Made by a program: the position numbers and the translations under genes. The notes below the pieces were generated by a model that saw nothing but the letters and a program-made list of their open reading frames with translations, did no database searches and had not been told where the DNA came from. From assembly GCA_036785665.1 (NCBI GenBank), contig JAXIVJ010000519.1:55001-119000 (forward strand): a stretch of 64,000 bases of DNA, in the 5' to 3' direction. Origin of the DNA: Chirona hameri. Lineage: Eukaryota > Arthropoda > Thecostraca > Balanomorpha > Balanidae. Below are positions 63,811 through 64,000 of the stretch, piece after piece (within the stretch, counting starts at the first letter, position 1; each line of letters begins with the position of its first letter).

Positions 63811-64000
63811 GATATGGACCTGAGGAATCGACTGAGCCCATTATTTTTGCGATTGAAGCAACCCTTAAGGGCGTTTTGAGAAGCTCCGTCCTTTGATAAC
63901 CTTTTATGATCTCAAGGATATAAAGCACGCGTGAGGTTGCCAATGCGGAGGTTAGATATGGACCCGAGGAATTGACTGAGACCATTGTTTTTGCGATTGG
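63811..64000 (-). repeat. Same satellite in inverted orientation
   Basis: From GATATGGACC at 63811 the units run on the opposite strand to the window end. The junction is a hairpin: GGTCCATATC (63787-63796), a 14-base spacer, then GATATGGACC (63811-63820). Confidence 0.93.

Noticed and set aside
61608..63985. Protein-coding gene made of 48-residue repeats
   Set aside because: Frames break between units and occur on both strands with the array; better explained as a satellite. The near-codon period is kept as an observation.

Overview
The window looks like a repeat-dense stretch of a metazoan nuclear genome, probably a marine invertebrate. The exact phylum cannot be read from the sequence. 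The evidence is the mix of elements: a CR1-type non-LTR retrotransposon with an esterase ORF1, two Ty3/Gypsy-type LTR retrotransposons with envelope genes, many short hAT-like and TTAA-flanked DNA elements, and long satellites. I see no convincing host gene, tRNA, rRNA or bacterial operon. Almost every recognisable coding region belongs to a transposable element.

Layout. 1-4 kb: a decayed TTAA-family fragment, then a satellite of 75 uninterrupted 25-bp units (2101-3975). 4-12.2 kb: hAT-like elements with 8-bp target duplications, TTAA-flanked elements of about 1.2 kb packed with AGGTCA/TGACCT motifs, and a 409-bp foldback palindrome. 12.6-16.8 kb, minus strand: a CR1-like retrotransposon with ORF1 (charged coil plus SGNH esterase) and ORF2 (endonuclease plus reverse transcriptase). 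17.3-25.6 kb, plus strand: LTR element A, which is damaged. 26.9-37.1 kb, minus strand: LTR element B, which has apparently identical LTRs, intact gag and pol, and an F-type envelope. 37-50 kb: nested TTAA elements, some inserted into members of their own family. 48.9-54.3 kb: a large AT-rich repeat without genes. 54.7-57.8 kb: more small elements and a 5'-truncated non-LTR tail. 57.8-61.5 kb: mostly unassigned sequence with short tandem repeats. 61.5-64 kb: a satellite of about 145 bp that switches orientation near 63.80 kb.

How the genes work together. In both LTR elements gag ends exactly at the slippery heptamer GGGAAAC followed by a stop codon, and pol is open in the -1 frame. This is the arrangement expected for programmed -1 frameshifting. 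In both, the envelope ATG sits just behind a splice-acceptor-like site. Element B also has a consensus donor (CAG|GTAAGT) in its leader. Expression therefore looks retrovirus-like: genomic RNA for Gag and Gag-Pol, and a spliced RNA for Env. Element B's Env has a signal peptide, an RRKR furin-type site and a glycine-rich candidate fusion peptide. Element A keeps only a short Env: signal peptide, about 110 residues, one membrane segment and a tail.
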